Of a stretch of 6,916 nucleotides of DNA, positions 4,977-6,916 are shown one piece after another (position 1 is the stretch's first letter; each line of letters opens with the position of its first letter). The DNA is from Caldifarciminota bacterium RBG_13_43_14. Lineage in GTDB: Bacteria; Hydrothermota; Tepidihabitantia; SM23-42. The notes beneath the pieces are model-generated. The model was given only the letters and a program-made list of their open reading frames with translations, did not search any database and had not been told where the DNA came from. The DNA lies in assembly GCA_001771735.1 (NCBI GenBank), contig MEUM01000058.1:1-6916 (forward strand). The letters are read 5' to 3'. The position numbers were made by a program, and so were the translations under genes.

Positions 4977-6916
4977 TTATTATTCCCGGATTTATTTTTA
5001 AATATTTTTTTTAATGCAATATCAACATGTTTAACCATTTCAAATTTAATGCCGCGCTGAACATTTATGGGGATCTCTTTAAGATCGCGCTTATTTTCTT
5101 CGGGTAGATATATTGTCTCAATGCCGGCTCGTTTAGCTGCGATCACTTTTTCTTTAATGCCCCCGACCGGGAGTATTCGGCCGGTCAAAGTGATCTCACC
5201 TGAGAATGCAATCCTTGGATTGATCGGCTGTGATTTGAACAAAGAAGCAAGCGACATGATCACGGCCAAACCTGCGGACGGACCGTCTTTAGGAATAGCA
5301 CCGGCGGGGATATGGATATGAACATCGTGGTCCTGGATTATTTTTTGCTCAATCAACCATTTTTCAGCATTCGCTTTTACATAGGAAAGGGCAGCTTGAC
5401 AGGATTCCTTCATAATATCACCCAATAAGCCGGTTAGTATCAGTCCTTTGCTGGAATGCATTTTTATTGACTCAACAAATAATATTTCACCGCCGTATGG
5501 TGTCCAAGCAAGACCGGTTGCTACCCCGATCTCACCTTTACGGGCGGCGATCTCTGAATAGGCCTTAGGTGGTCCGAGGAAATTTTCCAGATTGTCAGCA
5601 TTGATACGAACTGCTTTCTTTTTTCCCTCGGCAAACCGTTTAGCAACTTTCCGGCAAATCGAACCAATCATTCGTTCGAGATTGCGGACACCGGCTTCTT
5701 TAGTATACGAATTTATAATGATGATCAATGCTTTTTTATCAAAACTGATAACCGATGGTTTTAAACCGGATTCAAGAATACGTCTGGGAACGAGGTATTT
5801 CCGGGCGATTTCAAGTTTTTCTTCGAGTATATAGCCAGGCAATTCAATGATCTCCATACGGTCTTTGAGCGCCGGGATAATCGGATCCGCAATGTTGCCG
5901 GTAGCGATGAACATGACATTGGAAAGGTCGAAAGGTACCTCAAGGTAGTGATCAGAAAAGGAATTATTCTGTTCCGGGTCAAGCACTTCGAGCAAGGCCG
6001 AGGACGGATCACCCCTGAAATCAGTCCCAACTTTATCGATCTCATCTAACATAAAGACCGGATTATTTGTACCGCAGGTTTTAATCGATTGAATGATACG
6101 TCCCGGCAGGGCACCGACATAAGTGCGTCGATGGCCCCGGATCTCGGCTTCATCGCGAATACCGCCTAATGATATACGAATGAATTTCCTGCCCAGGGCA
6201 CGGGCGATCGATTTTCCAAGTGATGTTTTACCGACACCGGGCGGACCAATAAAACAAAGTATCGATCCTTTGGCATCAGGCTTCAGTTTCTTGACGGCCA
6301 GGTATTCCAGTATGCGAGTTTTTACTTTGTCAAGATCATAATGATCTTCGTTCAGGATTATTTCGGCTCGTTTAATGTCCATATTGTCGGCTGTTGATTT
6401 GTTCCAAGGTATATTTATCAGCCAGTCGATATAGGTACGTGAAACTGTATATTCAGCAGCTTGGGACGGTATCTTGGCAAGCCGTTCCAATTCTTTTATC
6501 GCAACCTGCCCGATATTCTCGGGCATTTTAGCGTCAATGATCTTTTTCTTGAGATCTTCGATCTCACGGCCGTGATCGTCACTTTCACCCAATTCTTTTT
6601 GTATCGCCTTCATTTGCTCGCGCAGATAATATTCGCGCTGGCCTTTATCGAGTTCGTTCTTTACCTGTGAACGTATTTTTGCCCCGAGTTCCAGAATGCT
6701 GATTTCTTTTTGAAGCATTGGTATGATCTTTGACAACCTTTCCTTGGGATCAATGGTTTCAAGCAATGCCTGCTTATCATTGAAATCGAAATTGATGTAA
6801 CTGGATACAAAATCGGCCAGTCGATTGGGCTCATCGATGTTCAGGATTAAGGCGCCCAGTTCATCCGGCAAGTATGGAGCAAGGGCAACAAGCTGCTGAA
6901 ACATGGAAACGATATT
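4973..6916 (-). CDS. lon: ATP-dependent protease La (LonA type), N-terminus beyond window
   Basis: Lon is a cytoplasmic homohexameric AAA+ serine protease that unfolds and degrades damaged and regulatory proteins. The visible 647 residues cover the end of the N-terminal substrate-binding/coiled-coil region, the full AAA+ module and the full protease domain. Numbering from the Met at 6904, the motifs are: REYYLREQMKAIQKELGE (90-107), Walker A GPPGVGKT (220-227), Walker B VFMLDE (283-288), ATGN sensor (334-337), DRM arginine finger (Arg349), EAGVRNLER (403-411), catalytic Ser543 in PKDGPSAG, and catalytic Lys584 in GGIKEK. Compared with about 780-800 residues in usual LonA, some 130-150 N-terminal residues are missing because the frame runs off the right edge. 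The Met at 6904 is internal, not a start. The stop overlaps the next gene by 4 bases. All key residues are present, so the enzyme should be active. The promoter is outside the window. Confidence 0.98.
   Translation of the reverse strand, partial: NIVSMFQQLVALAPYLPDELGALILNIDEPNRLADFVSSYINFDFNDKQALLETIDPKERLSKIIPMLQKEISILELGAKIRSQVKNELDKGQREYYLREQMKAIQKELGESDDHGREIEDLKKKIIDAKMPENIGQVAIKELERLAKIPSQAAEYTVSRTYIDWLINIPWNKSTADNMDIKRAEIILNEDHYDLDKVKTRILEYLAVKKLKPDAKGSILCFIGPPGVGKTSLGKSIARALGRKFIRISLGGIRDEAEIRGHRRTYVGALPGRIIQSIKTCGTNNPVFMLDEIDKVGTDFRGDPSSALLEVLDPEQNNSFSDHYLEVPFDLSNVMFIATGNIADPIIPALKDRMEIIELPGYILEEKLEIARKYLVPRRILESGLKPSVISFDKKALIIIINSYTKEAGVRNLERMIGSICRKVAKRFAEGKKKAVRINADNLENFLGPPKAYSEIAARKGEIGVATGLAWTPYGGEILFVESIKMHSSKGLILTGLLGDIMKESCQAALSYVKANAEKWLIEQKIIQDHDVHIHIPAGAIPKDGPSAGLAVIMSLASLFKSQPINPRIAFSGEITLTGRILPVGGIKEKVIAAKRAGIETIYLPEENKRDLKEIPINVQRGIKFEMVKHVDIALKKIFKNKSGNNK

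Overview
The window is about 6.9 kb of ordinary-looking bacterial chromosome, and every gene I can support lies on the minus strand, so transcription runs from right to left. In transcription order the genes are: lon (ATP-dependent protease, start beyond the right edge), two consecutive GWxTD-domain proteins, a NYN/LabA-like putative nuclease, a PHP-family phosphoesterase resembling histidinol-phosphatase, and the first third of gyrA (DNA gyrase subunit A), which runs off the left edge. There is no stretch over 300 bases without a gene. I see no tRNA, rRNA, CRISPR array, transposase or phage gene.

The first five genes look like one transcription unit. lon/GWxTD-1 and GWxTD-1/GWxTD-2 each overlap by 4 bases (ATGA). 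GWxTD-2 and the NYN gene are 25 bases apart with a clear AAGGAG site, and NYN and PHP are 8 bases apart. The 84-base gap before gyrA is the only real intergenic region and is unusually busy. It holds a near-consensus sigma70-type promoter placed so that gyrA mRNA should be leaderless, a nested inverted repeat whose arm overlaps the -35 box, and the end of a five-unit heptanucleotide array that also encodes the C-terminus and stop codon of the PHP protein.

Organism: GWxTD proteins are known mainly from Bacteroidota and the wider FCB-type lineages, including several uncultured candidate phyla. However, the clear Shine-Dalgarno site and the TTGACT/TATAAT promoter are unlike typical Bacteroidota. 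A candidate phylum near the FCB group (for example WOR-3 or a relative) fits best. This is inference from gene content and signals, not a phylogeny.

Functionally, Lon and GyrA are housekeeping proteins. The GWxTD pair is probably exported or envelope-associated, with unknown activity. The NYN protein is a predicted metal-dependent ribonuclease and the PHP protein a predicted metal-dependent phosphatase. Nothing in the sequence shows that these five form one pathway. The parts least explained by known biology are the lon-coupled GWxTD pair and the gyrA upstream region.
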